A DNA stretch of 64,000 nucleotides. Source: Halobacteriales archaeon QS_6_71_20. GTDB taxonomy: Archaea; Halobacteriota; Halobacteria; Halobacteriales; Haloferacaceae. Of this stretch, positions 53,821 through 61,831 are shown in pieces. Both the position numbers and the translations under genes were made by a program. The notes beneath the pieces were generated by a model, which did no database searches, was not told the origin of the DNA, and saw nothing but the letters and a program-made list of their open reading frames with translations. The first letter of the stretch is position 1, and each line of letters opens with the position of its first letter. The stretch is from contig PXRU01000032.1 in assembly GCA_003020945.1 (NCBI GenBank), forward strand, positions 30,433 through 94,432. The letters run 5' to 3'.

Positions 53821-54161
53821 GGGAGCGAACCGCGGAGGTGGCCGAGAGCGGGTTCCGCGACCACGTGCTCGTCTGCACGAACGCCCGCGACTCGGAGTAC
53901 GCGGCGTGTGCGGAGGCCCACGGCGACGAGGTGCTCGACGCGGTGACGGCTTGGCTGAAGGAGCGCGGCGTCTTCTGGTCGGCGGTCCACGTCGCCGAGA
54001 CGAGCTGTCTGGGGCTGTGCAGCGCCGACGGCACCGCGGTCGCGATCCACCCCCGCGGACGCTGGTACTCCGACGTCGTGCCCGGGGACGTCCCGGACCT
54101 GCTGTCGGGGGCGTTCGGAGCCGACGCGACGAACCTCGGCTCTCAAGCTGGCTTGTCCTAA
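53817..54161 (+). CDS. Thioredoxin-like [2Fe-2S] ferredoxin
   Basis: 114 aa. Cys at 20, 31, 64 and 68 (VCTNARDSEYAAC; SCLGLCSADG) follow the thioredoxin-like 2Fe-2S pattern, with AIHPRGRWYSDV after it. The same module is fused to the end of the CbiX protein later in the cluster, so it probably donates electrons or scaffolds Fe-S in corrin synthesis. It is translationally coupled to cbtA. Confidence 0.87.
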   Translation: MRERTAEVAESGFRDHVLVCTNARDSEYAACAEAHGDEVLDAVTAWLKERGVFWSAVHVAETSCLGLCSADGTAVAIHPRGRWYSDVVPGDVPDLLSGAFGADATNLGSQAGLS

Positions 54162-54205
54162 CCCAATCCAAATTGTTATTACGACGGGTTCGCCTTGTGG
54201 GAGTG

Positions 54206-54814
54206 ATGCCTCGGATACCGTCGACACGCCTCCCACACGACGCGAAGGCCGGGCCGACGAAGCCGGAAGTGCGGGCGGTGACGCTCTCGAAGCTGGGGCT
54301 CACCCCCGACGACCACTTCGTCGAGGTCGGCTCCTGCACCGGCGCCGTGACGATCGAGGCCGCGCGCCGGGCGGGGCGGGTCACCGCGCTCGAACGGAAG
54401 CCCGAGCGGCTGGACGTGACGCGCCGGAACCTCGCCGCCAACGACGTCGACGACGCCGCGGTGGAATTGGTCGAGGCGGAGGCACCCGCGGGGCTGCCCG
54501 ACGACGCCGACGCGCTGTTCCTCGGCGGCTCGCGCAACTTCGAGGACGTGCTCGACCACGCGGTCGAGACGGGCGTCGACCGGGTCGTGATGAACGTCTC
54601 CCGGCTGGAGGTGGCGGGACGGGCCGTCGACGCGTTCCGCGAGCGCGACGTCCTCGACGAGGTCGCCCAGTTCCAGGTGAGCCACGGCTACGAGCTGGCC
54701 GGCGCCACGAGCTTCGACGCCGAGAACCCGGTGTATCTCGTCGCCGGCGGGGCCGCCGTCGGGAGGGGCGACGACGAACGCGCGACCGAGACGGTCGCGG
54801 GGGGCGGGGCGTGA
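54206..54814 (+). CDS. cbiT: CbiT: cobalt-precorrin-6B C15-methyltransferase/decarboxylase
   Basis: 202 aa from the ATG at 54206. The family start LPHDAKAGPTKPEVRAVTLSKL is followed by SAM motif I VEVGSCTGAVTIEAAR and the acidic end ALERKPERLDVTRRNL. It methylates C15 and decarboxylates the acetate side chain on ring C in the anaerobic corrin pathway. CbiE, its usual partner for C5, is not seen in this window. An AT-rich AAATTGTTATTA about 30 bp upstream may be a second promoter. It overlaps cbiL by 4 bp. Confidence 0.9.
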   Translation: MPRIPSTRLPHDAKAGPTKPEVRAVTLSKLGLTPDDHFVEVGSCTGAVTIEAARRAGRVTALERKPERLDVTRRNLAANDVDDAAVELVEAEAPAGLPDDADALFLGGSRNFEDVLDHAVETGVDRVVMNVSRLEVAGRAVDAFRERDVLDEVAQFQVSHGYELAGATSFDAENPVYLVAGGAAVGRGDDERATETVAGGGA

Positions 54815-55444
54815 CGCTGTACGGCGTCGGCCTCGGTCCGGGCGCATCGGACCTGATCACGCTGCGGGGACGGCGCGTGCTGGAGTCCGCCGACACCGTC
54901 TACACCCCGGGTCGGCTCTCGCGGGCGGTCGCGGTCGAGCACGTCCCCGAGTCGCGGCTGGGCGATCTCGACTTCCCGATGACGCGCGATCCCGAGGAGC
55001 TTCGTCGGGCGTGGCGGGAGGCCGCCGACGCGGTCGCGGGCGGTGAAGACGGTGCCCGGGGTCTCGGCGACGACCGCGTTCACGACCGCGCTCGGCGTCG
55101 AGGTGGAGGCCGGCGCGGGGCTGGCGCTCCGGGAGGCCGACGCCGGGCGGTCGCCGACCGGCCCCGACCGGATGGTGCTTTTCAAGGTGACCGACGCGCC
55201 GGCGACCCACGCGGGGCTCGTCGAGGCGGGCTACGAGGTGACGTACGGCCGGCGGCTGTTCATGGAGGCCGGCGAGACGGTCGTCACCGACGACCCCCAC
55301 GAGATCGACGAGCGCGACTACTACACGCTGGCGTACGCCCGCAGACCCGACGCGGGCGAGGAGCCGGCGACCGCGGCGTTCGCCGACGCCGACCCCGCGG
55401 CGACCGACGGGGGGACGGCCGGCGACGCGGGGGCCGACCAGTGA
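54811..55444 (+). pseudogene. cbiL: cbiL (precorrin-2/cobalt-factor II C20-methyltransferase), internally deleted and frameshifted
   Basis: The GTG at 54811 opens a normal CbiL start (LYGVGLGPGASDLITLRG, FPMTRDPEELRRAWREAAD) to about 55040. The remainder (KTVPGVSATTAFTTALGVEV, MVLFKVTDAPATH, YGRRLFMEAGETVVTDD) is in another frame from about 55043 to the stop at 55442-55444. Aligned by pattern to the family, about 30-40 residues with the conserved GDPxxY loop are missing at the junction. Total length is 634 bp, not a multiple of three. CbiL methylates C20, so loss would block the pathway unless another copy exists. Either a true deletion or a sequence/assembly error. Confidence 0.8.
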
Positions 55445-56346
55445 CCGGCGACCTCCCCGAGCCGGCGACCGAGGTCGTCGACGACCGCGAGGGGATCCCC
55501 TTCGTGGGCGCCGGCCCGGGCGACCCCGGGCTGTTGACCGTCCGCGGTCGAGCGCTGCTTTCGGACGCTGACCTGGTCGTCCACGCCGGCTCGCTGGTGA
55601 ACAGCGAGCTGCTCGACGCCTTCTGCGACCACGCCGAGCAGGTGAACTCCGTCGGGAAGGACCTGGAGGAGCTGATCCCGCTGATGCGGGACGCCCACGA
55701 GGCGGGGCGGACGGTCGTCAGACTCCACTCGGGCGACCCGTCGGTGTACGGCGCGGCCTTGGAGCAGATGGACGCGCTGGAGTCCGAGGGGATCGAGACG
55801 TACTTCGTCTCGGGCGTCACCGCCGCGTTCGCCGCGAGCGCGACGCTTGAGACCCAGTTGACGCTCAACGAGGTCGCGAACCACGTCGCGTTCACCCGGC
55901 CGCAGGGGAAGACGCTCGGCCCCGAGGAGGACCACATCACCGAGTTCGTGGAGATGGGCGACGTGACGACCTGCATCTACCTCGGTACCCACGCCGTCCG
56001 GGAGACGATGGAGCGCCTGCTGGACGACGGCGTCGACCCGGACACCCCCGTCGCGGTGGTGTATCACGCCTCCTGGCCCGACGAGGACGTGATCCGCGGC
56101 ACCGTCGCGGATGTCGCCGACGCGGTCGAGGAGGCCGGCTACCGCGCCTCCGCGCTCGTCGTCATCGGCGAGGCGGTCACCGGCGGCGGCTACGAGCGCT
56201 CGTACCTGTACGGCGACTGGGCGAGCGGGAGCGAGGGCGAGCAGGAGGGAGAGGGCGGCGACGGGGACGCACGCGACGGCGGATCGGACGCGAGCACGGA
56301 GACGGACCCGAACGCGGAGTCGGGTACGGCCGAGACCGACGACTGA
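55441..56346 (+). CDS. cbiF: CbiF/CobM: cobalt-precorrin-4 C11-methyltransferase
   Basis: 301 aa, GTG start at 55441 overlapping the cbiL stop. PFVGAGPGDPGLLTVRG at the start, LHSGDPSVYGAALEQ in the middle and CIYLGTHAVRET match CbiF. It transfers methyl from SAM to C11. A 45-residue acidic tail (EGEQEGEGGDGDARDG) is unusual but fits halophilic proteins. 27 bp separate it from cbiG. Confidence 0.92.
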   Translation: MTGDLPEPATEVVDDREGIPFVGAGPGDPGLLTVRGRALLSDADLVVHAGSLVNSELLDAFCDHAEQVNSVGKDLEELIPLMRDAHEAGRTVVRLHSGDPSVYGAALEQMDALESEGIETYFVSGVTAAFAASATLETQLTLNEVANHVAFTRPQGKTLGPEEDHITEFVEMGDVTTCIYLGTHAVRETMERLLDDGVDPDTPVAVVYHASWPDEDVIRGTVADVADAVEEAGYRASALVVIGEAVTGGGYERSYLYGDWASGSEGEQEGEGGDGDARDGGSDASTETDPNAESGTAETDD

Positions 56347-56373
56347 CTCACGAACGACAGCGAGGACCACGAC

Positions 56374-57390
56374 ATGAGCACGGACGACGACACGACGGAC
56401 GTATCGACCGACGACGCGGGCGGCTCGGACGCCGACTCCGGCGGCGCACACTGCTCGACGCCGGACTCCGACGGCGAGGTCGCCGAGACGCTCGGCGTCG
56501 TCACCTTCGAGCGCAAACGCGACACCGCAGAGGAGATCAGGGAGGGACTGGCCGACCGCTACGAGCGTATCGACCTCCTGGAGTACCACGGCGACGTGTT
56601 CGCGGAGCACTGGGGCGAGTACGACGTGTTCTGCGGGCTGATGGCGAGCGGGATCGCGATGCGCAAGACCGCCCCCCTGCTCGACGACAAGTGGGACGAC
56701 TCCGCGGTCGTCGTCGTCGACGAGGAGTTGACGTGGGCGATCCCCCTCACGGGCGGCCACCACGGCGCCAACCAGGTGGCCGACGACCTCGCGTCGCTGG
56801 GGGCGGTACCCGCGATGACGACCGCCAGCGAGGCCGCGGGCAAGCAGGGGGTCGAGGAGCGCGCGAAGGCGCTGGACGCCCACGTCGTCAACGGCGACTC
56901 GACGGTCGCGACCAACCTCGCGGTGCTCGACGACGAGCTCGGCCCGGTCGAGCGGCTCGACGGCCCGCGGGCGGTGCTCGTCGGCGACGACGTGACCGTC
57001 CTGAAGCGCAACGGCGACCCAGAAGACGGCATCGTGCTCGGCACCGGCTCGGTCTCGGGCGCCGACGCCGAGCAGTTCGACGCCGCCTGGGCGCGCGCCC
57101 TCGACGAGGCCGACGCCGACTGGGGCGACGTGGAGTTCGTCGCCACCGGCAGCCGCAAGGCCGAGGAGCCGGGCCTGCTCGCGGCCGCCGAGGAGCGCGG
57201 CCTGGGCGTCGTGAGCTTCGAGAAGGAGACGCTGGAGAACCACGAGGGGCCGACGCCGTCCCGCTCGAAGGAGCTGATCGGCTGGCCGGGCATCTCGGAG
57301 GCCTCCGCCATCGCCGGCGGCCGCGAGCACGAGCTCGTGGTCGAGAAGATCGGATACGAGGACAGCGTCACCGTTGCGGTGGGGCGATGA
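56374..57390 (+). CDS. cbiG: CbiG: cobalt-precorrin-5A hydrolase
   Basis: 338 aa. After an acidic tail of about 35 residues: CGLMASGIAMRKTAPLLDDKW is the CbiG N-terminal motif and LTGGHHGANQVADDLA the mid-domain motif. The C-terminal CbiG_C domain has FVATGSRKAEEPGLLAAAEE. It opens the delta-lactone on ring A of cobalt-precorrin-5A, releasing acetaldehyde. It overlaps cbiH by 4 bp. Confidence 0.92.
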   Translation: MSTDDDTTDVSTDDAGGSDADSGGAHCSTPDSDGEVAETLGVVTFERKRDTAEEIREGLADRYERIDLLEYHGDVFAEHWGEYDVFCGLMASGIAMRKTAPLLDDKWDDSAVVVVDEELTWAIPLTGGHHGANQVADDLASLGAVPAMTTASEAAGKQGVEERAKALDAHVVNGDSTVATNLAVLDDELGPVERLDGPRAVLVGDDVTVLKRNGDPEDGIVLGTGSVSGADAEQFDAAWARALDEADADWGDVEFVATGSRKAEEPGLLAAAEERGLGVVSFEKETLENHEGPTPSRSKELIGWPGISEASAIAGGREHELVVEKIGYEDSVTVAVGR

Positions 57391-58277
57391 GCGGCGACGC
57401 TGTACCCGGGTCGCCCCTCCCGGACTCCCGCGCGGCCGCCGGCGGCGACCCGGACGACGAGGCGCCAGACGACTACGGCACGCTGTCCGTCGTCGGCATC
57501 GGCCCGGGGCTTCCGGGCGAGCTGACGGAGCGCGCCCGCCGAGTCGTCGAGTCCGCCGATTGCGTGATCGCCTCGAACCTCTACCAGGCGTTCCTCCGCG
57601 ACGACGGCACCCTGCCGCCCGAGGAGGAACAGGCGGCGGGCGAGCAGGAACTGGTCCGCTCATCGATGGGACGGCAGGTCGAACTGGCGCGGGAGGCGTT
57701 CGAGCGCGTCCGCGACGGCGAGGACGTCGCCCACGTCTCCGGGGGCGACCCGAACGTGTACGGGAAGTCGGACCTGCTGTTCACGATGGCCGAGGCCGAG
57801 GACGCGACGGACGTGCCGATCGAGATCGTCCCCGGCGTCACCGCGGGGCTGAGCCTCGCGGCGACGCTCGGCGCGCCGCTGTCGAACGACTTCTGTACGG
57901 TCTCGCTGTCGGACAAGTGGCGCGGCTGGGACGAGATCGAGGAGAAGCTCCACGCCGCGGCGACGGCGGACTTCGTGATCGTGTTGTACAACTGCTGGCG
58001 CGACTACGAGCGGGCGATCGAGGCGATTCAGGAGGCGCGCCACGACGACGTGCCCGTCGCCATCGTCAACGACGCCGGCCGGGGCGACGCCGGCCGCAAC
58101 GTCGACGGCGAGACGTACACCCTGACGACGCTCGGCGAGGCGACCGAGCACGACGAGGAGGTCGGCGGGATGGGCACCTCCATCCTCGTCGGCACCCACG
58201 AGACCGAGGTCTGGGAGAACGACTACCGCGACTACCTCGTCACCCCGCGCGGCGGGCGTGACGTGGAGGACTTCTGA
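57387..58277 (+). CDS. cbiH: CbiH-type precorrin-3B C17-methyltransferase, copy 1
   Basis: 296 aa. VVGIGPGLPGELTERAR, VSGGDPNVYGKSDLLF, VPGVTAGLSLAATLGAP and FVIVLYNCWRDYERAIE are the SAM-dependent tetrapyrrole methylase motifs with CbiH/CobJ character. It makes the ring contraction at C17. A second paralogue follows directly. It is unclear which copy performs the step and whether one has another specificity. Confidence 0.88.
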   Translation: MSGDAVPGSPLPDSRAAAGGDPDDEAPDDYGTLSVVGIGPGLPGELTERARRVVESADCVIASNLYQAFLRDDGTLPPEEEQAAGEQELVRSSMGRQVELAREAFERVRDGEDVAHVSGGDPNVYGKSDLLFTMAEAEDATDVPIEIVPGVTAGLSLAATLGAPLSNDFCTVSLSDKWRGWDEIEEKLHAAATADFVIVLYNCWRDYERAIEAIQEARHDDVPVAIVNDAGRGDAGRNVDGETYTLTTLGEATEHDEEVGGMGTSILVGTHETEVWENDYRDYLVTPRGGRDVEDF

Positions 58278-58292
58278 CGACACCACACCACA

Positions 58293-59327
58293 ATGAACGA
58301 CGACACCACCTGCGGCGGTTCGACGGACGGGACGAACAGCACCGAAACCGAGACGGAGTCGAGCGGCTGCGGCGCGAAGACCGACGGCGGGACGGCCGCC
58401 GAGGCTGCCGAGGCCGACACGGGGTCCGCCGGGTCGTCGGCGTGCGGCGCCTCCTCGTCGAACACCTCCGAGGGTGACTCCGCGAGCGCCTGCGGCGGCG
58501 CCTCCAGCGACACGAAGGAGAAGGTGGACGCGAGCGTCGACGACTTCGAGGCGGACCCCGGACGGCTGGTCGCCGTCGGCCTCGGTCCGGGCCACGCGGA
58601 CGGCATGACCGCACGCGCGAAGTCGACGCTCGCGGACGCCGAACACATTGTCGGCTACACCACCTACATCGACCTCATCCCCGACGGGATCACCGAGCAG
58701 GCGGACGAGCTGTACGACACGCCGATGTGCGGGGAGGTGTCCCGGACCGAGGAGGCGATCGACCGGGCGCTGGCCGGCAACGACGTGGCGATCGTCGGCT
58801 CGGGCGACCCGAACGTGTACGCCCTCGCCGGCCTCGCGCTGGAGATCCTCGAATCGAAGGGCGCGACCGCCTCGATGGTCGAGTTCGAGGTCGTCCCCGG
58901 GGTGCCGGCGGCGCAGTCCTGCGGCGCCCGGCTGGGCGCGCCGCTGGTGAACGACTCCGTGTCGGTGTCGCTGTCGGACCACCTCACGCCGATGGAGGAG
59001 ATCGAGTCGCGGCTCCACGCCGTCGCCGGCGAGGGGTTCACGATCTCGATCTACAACCCCTGGAGCCGCAAGCGCCGCGAGAACTGGGAGACGGCCTGTG
59101 AGATCCTCCGGGAACACCGCGCGGACGACACGCCGGTCGGCATCGTCCACGGCGCCGGCCGCGAGGACGAGGCCGTCGAGCTCACGACGCTCGGCGAGCT
59201 GGAGTCGTACGGGGAGACGGACCTCGTGGACATGACGACGACCGTCGTCGTCGGCAACGAGGAGACGTACGTGTGGGACGACCGCATGGTCACCCCGCGC
59301 GGCTACGAGACGAAGTACGACTACTGA
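58293..59327 (+). CDS. CbiH-type precorrin-3B C17-methyltransferase, copy 2, with Cys-rich N-tail
   Basis: 344 aa. The first about 85 residues are a Ser/Thr/Gly/Glu-rich tail holding several Cys (CGGS at 7-, SGCGAK, SACGAS, SACGGAS). The enzyme part has AVGLGPGHADGMTARA, VGYTTYIDLIPDG, GSGDPNVYALAGLALEIL, SIYNPWSRKRRENWETA and AGREDEAVELTTLGEL, the canonical CbiH/CobJ pattern. This is the more typical C17-methyltransferase of the pair. The Cys-rich tail could bind an Fe-S cluster or metal and is not a standard part of the family. Confidence 0.88.
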   Translation: MNDDTTCGGSTDGTNSTETETESSGCGAKTDGGTAAEAAEADTGSAGSSACGASSSNTSEGDSASACGGASSDTKEKVDASVDDFEADPGRLVAVGLGPGHADGMTARAKSTLADAEHIVGYTTYIDLIPDGITEQADELYDTPMCGEVSRTEEAIDRALAGNDVAIVGSGDPNVYALAGLALEILESKGATASMVEFEVVPGVPAAQSCGARLGAPLVNDSVSVSLSDHLTPMEEIESRLHAVAGEGFTISIYNPWSRKRRENWETACEILREHRADDTPVGIVHGAGREDEAVELTTLGELESYGETDLVDMTTTVVVGNEETYVWDDRMVTPRGYETKYDY

Positions 59328-59328
59328 G

Positions 59329-59595
59329 ATGAGCGAGCCAGCCAGCTACACGGTGACGGTCGACCGCGACGCCTGCGACGGCGTGTTCGCGTGTCTCGTC
59401 CGCGACCCCCGGTTCGTGGAGGCCGACGACGGCCTCGCGGGGATCGACGCCGCCGACGCGGAGTCGGTCGAGCGCGCCGACGCGAGCGTGACGGCGACGT
59501 TCGCGGACGACCGGATCGACGAGGCGCGGCAGGCCGCGGCGGCGTGCCCGCTCGACGCCATCGCGGTGACCCCCGCGGAGGGGGGTGCGGAATGA
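59329..59595 (+). CDS. Small ferredoxin, probably [3Fe-4S]
   Basis: 88 aa. Only three cluster Cys: C16, C22 and C73 (RDACDGVFACLV, AACPLDAI). The C-x5-C..C-P layout with no central Cys is that of single [3Fe-4S] ferredoxins. An Ala/Asp-rich middle (AADAESVERADASV) is halophilic. It starts two bases after the CbiH stop and overlaps the next gene by 4 bp, so it probably supplies electrons for a corrin step, for example ring contraction or cobalt reduction. Confidence 0.8.
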   Translation: MSEPASYTVTVDRDACDGVFACLVRDPRFVEADDGLAGIDAADAESVERADASVTATFADDRIDEARQAAAACPLDAIAVTPAEGGAE

Positions 59596-60240
59596 GCGAG
59601 TCGACCGGCCCCGACGCGGGGTCCGCCGCCGACGACGCGGTCCCGCTTCCGGACGCCCCCGACGACCTCCTCTCGGCGACCCCCGAGACGGCGTACCTCT
59701 GGGGGCGCGTCGCCGCCGACGGAGCGGTCGCGGACGGGACGGTGATCGTCCGCGTCGGCGACGCCGCGGCCCGACGAGTTCACGGTCACGGTCGAGACGC
59801 CCGCGGCCCGCCGGGCGGCGGCGGCGTTCGGCCTCCCAACCGACGGCGACGGCGCCGGCGGCTACCGGTTCTCGGCGCTTTCCGACCACCGCCGCCAGCT
59901 CCTCCGGGGGCTGATCGAGGGCTGCGGCACGGTGTGTTACAAGTCCGACGCGAACGCGGTCGGCATCTCGGTCGTTCACGACGACGAGGCGCTGCTTTCG
60001 ACCGTCCGCGACCAGCTCGACGCCGCCCCGATCCACGCTCCGTACGGCGACCTGAACGAGTCCTCGTCGGGCGGCTACTGGTTCGGCGTCGACGACGACG
60101 CCGGCCCCGCGCTCGGCGAGTGGCTCTACGAGGGGAGCGACGAGTCGGGGCTGTTCGCGTCACAGCGACGACGAAAGACGCGAAAGAGCATCGAGCGCGT
60201 CCGCGAGGAGGGCGACGCCGGTGACGGGGGGCAGCCGTGA
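59592..60240 (+). pseudogene. LAGLIDADG-like cobalamin-cluster protein, frameshifted
   Basis: About 216 residues over two frames. From the ATG at 59592: DAVPLPDAPDDLLSATPETA and LWGRVAADGAVADGTVIVRV. After a one-base shift near 59760-59770: DEFTVTVETPAARRAAAAFG, LRGLIEGCGTVCYKSDAN, VGISVVHDDEALLSTVRDQL, ending before 60240. The segment LLRGLIEGCGTV followed by ISVV...LLSTVRDQL resembles LAGLIDADG homing-endonuclease helices and strands, with the acidic D replaced by C. It lies in the coupled gene run before cbiX. Role unknown; the frame break could be real or a sequence error. Confidence 0.7.
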
Positions 60241-61466
60241 GCAGCGAGACCGCCCCGACGCCCTCGTCGCTCTCGGACGAGGCCGTACTGCTCGTGGGAC
60301 ACGGCTCCCGGCGCGAGAAGTCGAACGAGCAGGTGCGCACCCTCGCGGCCGATCTGGAGTCGCGGCTGGGCGTCCCTGTCGACGCGGGCTTCCTCGAACT
60401 CGCCTCGCCGGCCATCGACGAGGCGATCGCCGGGCTAGCGGACGCCGTCTCCCGGGTCTCGGTCGTCCACCTCTCGCTGTTCGCGGCCAGCCACGTGAAA
60501 AACGACGTCCCGCTGGCGGTGAAGCGCGCGCGGGCCGAACACCCCGACCTGGAGATCCGGAACGGCTCGCATCTCGGGGTCCACCCGGCGCTGATTGACC
60601 TGCTCGACGACCGCGCCGCGGCCGTGGAGCGCGAACTGGGCGTCGACCGCGCTGACGACGACGTGTCGGTCGTGGTGTGTGCCCGCGGCTCCTTGGACCC
60701 CGACGCGAACGCGGACGTCCACAAGCTCGCCCGACTGCTGTACGAGGGTCGGGCGTTCGACGACGTGCGCGCCACCTTCATCGGCGTGACCGAGCCGACG
60801 CTTGAGGAGACGCTCCACGCCGTCGCGCGCGAGCGCCCCGACGCCGTGGTCGTTCTGCCGTACATGCTCGGGGACGGCGTCCTCACCGGACGGATCAAGG
60901 AGGGCGCCGAGGAGTTCGACGACGAGTACCCGTACGTCGCGGCCGCGCCCGGGGAGCCGCTGGGCACCGACCCGCGCCTGCTCGACGTGCTCTCGGACCG
61001 CTGGCAGGAGGCCCGAACCGGCAGCGTCGAGATGTCGTGTGACACCTGCAAGTACAAGGTGGAGCTCGACGGCTACGAGGCCGACGAGGGCGGCGCCCGC
61101 GCGATGTTGCGCGCGCTGAACCACAGCGCGGCCCACGCCGACCGCGAGAACGTCGACGACGACCCGCACGCCCACGACGCTCCGGGCAACCACGTCGCGG
61201 TCTGCACCAATCAGACGTGTGCGGCCGCGGGGTCGGCCGCGGTGCTCGAACGCCTCCGGCAGGCCGTCCGCGACTCCGACGCCTGCGACGCGCGGGTCAC
61301 CCGCACCTCCTGTCTCGACCAGTGCGGCGACGGGCCGATGGTGGCGGTGTACCCCGACGGCGTCTGGTACGGCGGCGTCGAGGAGACCGACGCCGACCGC
61401 ATCGTCTCCTCGCATCTCGACCGCGAGCGCATCGTCTCGGAACTCGTCCACGACACGCTACAATGA
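60237..61466 (+). CDS. cbiX: CbiX cobaltochelatase fused to a 2Fe-2S ferredoxin
   Basis: 409 aa, GTG start at 60237. Two CbiX-type halves (about 15-262): first metal-site His22 in LLVGHGSRR, matched by ARGSLDPDAN in the second half, plus HLSLFAASHVKNDVP. A Cys pair (CDTCKYKV, 268-271) and a His-rich linker (about 296-319) follow. The end is a thioredoxin-like 2Fe-2S domain with Cys at 323, 328, 359 and 363. It inserts Co2+ into sirohydrochlorin, the first committed step. The fusion resembles the separate ferredoxin at 53817. DUF3209 overlaps by 4 bp. Confidence 0.92.
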   Translation: MSSETAPTPSSLSDEAVLLVGHGSRREKSNEQVRTLAADLESRLGVPVDAGFLELASPAIDEAIAGLADAVSRVSVVHLSLFAASHVKNDVPLAVKRARAEHPDLEIRNGSHLGVHPALIDLLDDRAAAVERELGVDRADDDVSVVVCARGSLDPDANADVHKLARLLYEGRAFDDVRATFIGVTEPTLEETLHAVARERPDAVVVLPYMLGDGVLTGRIKEGAEEFDDEYPYVAAAPGEPLGTDPRLLDVLSDRWQEARTGSVEMSCDTCKYKVELDGYEADEGGARAMLRALNHSAAHADRENVDDDPHAHDAPGNHVAVCTNQTCAAAGSAAVLERLRQAVRDSDACDARVTRTSCLDQCGDGPMVAVYPDGVWYGGVEETDADRIVSSHLDRERIVSELVHDTLQ

Positions 61467-61831
61467 GCTGTCTCGAACTCGAAGCGCTGCGACTCGGCAT
61501 GATGAACGTCCTCGGCACCGACGACCGCGCCGCCCGCGAACACGCCGAGGCCGAGCTGGAGGGCGAACTGGAGGGTCCCATCGAGGGGCTCGCGACCGCG
61601 GAGACGCTCGACGAACTGGGTCGCCATCTCGACGCCGCGCTCGTGGACCTGGAGCGGGAGGTGGCGACGCTCGACGACGGCGACCCGGAGGCCGACTACG
61701 TCCGCGGCCGGCTCGTCGCCGTCCGCGACGCCGAACGGAGCCTCGACAGGCTCGCGAGCCACGGCGAGGGCCTCCTCGACGGACTCGGGGAGACGCACCA
61801 CGACCTCCACGATGCCTTCCCCGTCGAGTAG
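61463..61831 (+). CDS. DUF3209 family protein
   Basis: 122 aa, starts with the ATG at 61463. An all-helical acidic protein (CLELEALRLGMMNVLG, EHAEAELEGELEG, DALVDLEREVATL-like). DUF3209 genes recur in haloarchaeal cobalamin clusters next to cbiX; biochemical role is not known. It overlaps the CbiX gene by 4 bp and the beta-propeller gene by 20 bp. Confidence 0.8.
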   Translation: MSCLELEALRLGMMNVLGTDDRAAREHAEAELEGELEGPIEGLATAETLDELGRHLDAALVDLEREVATLDDGDPEADYVRGRLVAVRDAERSLDRLASHGEGLLDGLGETHHDLHDAFPVE

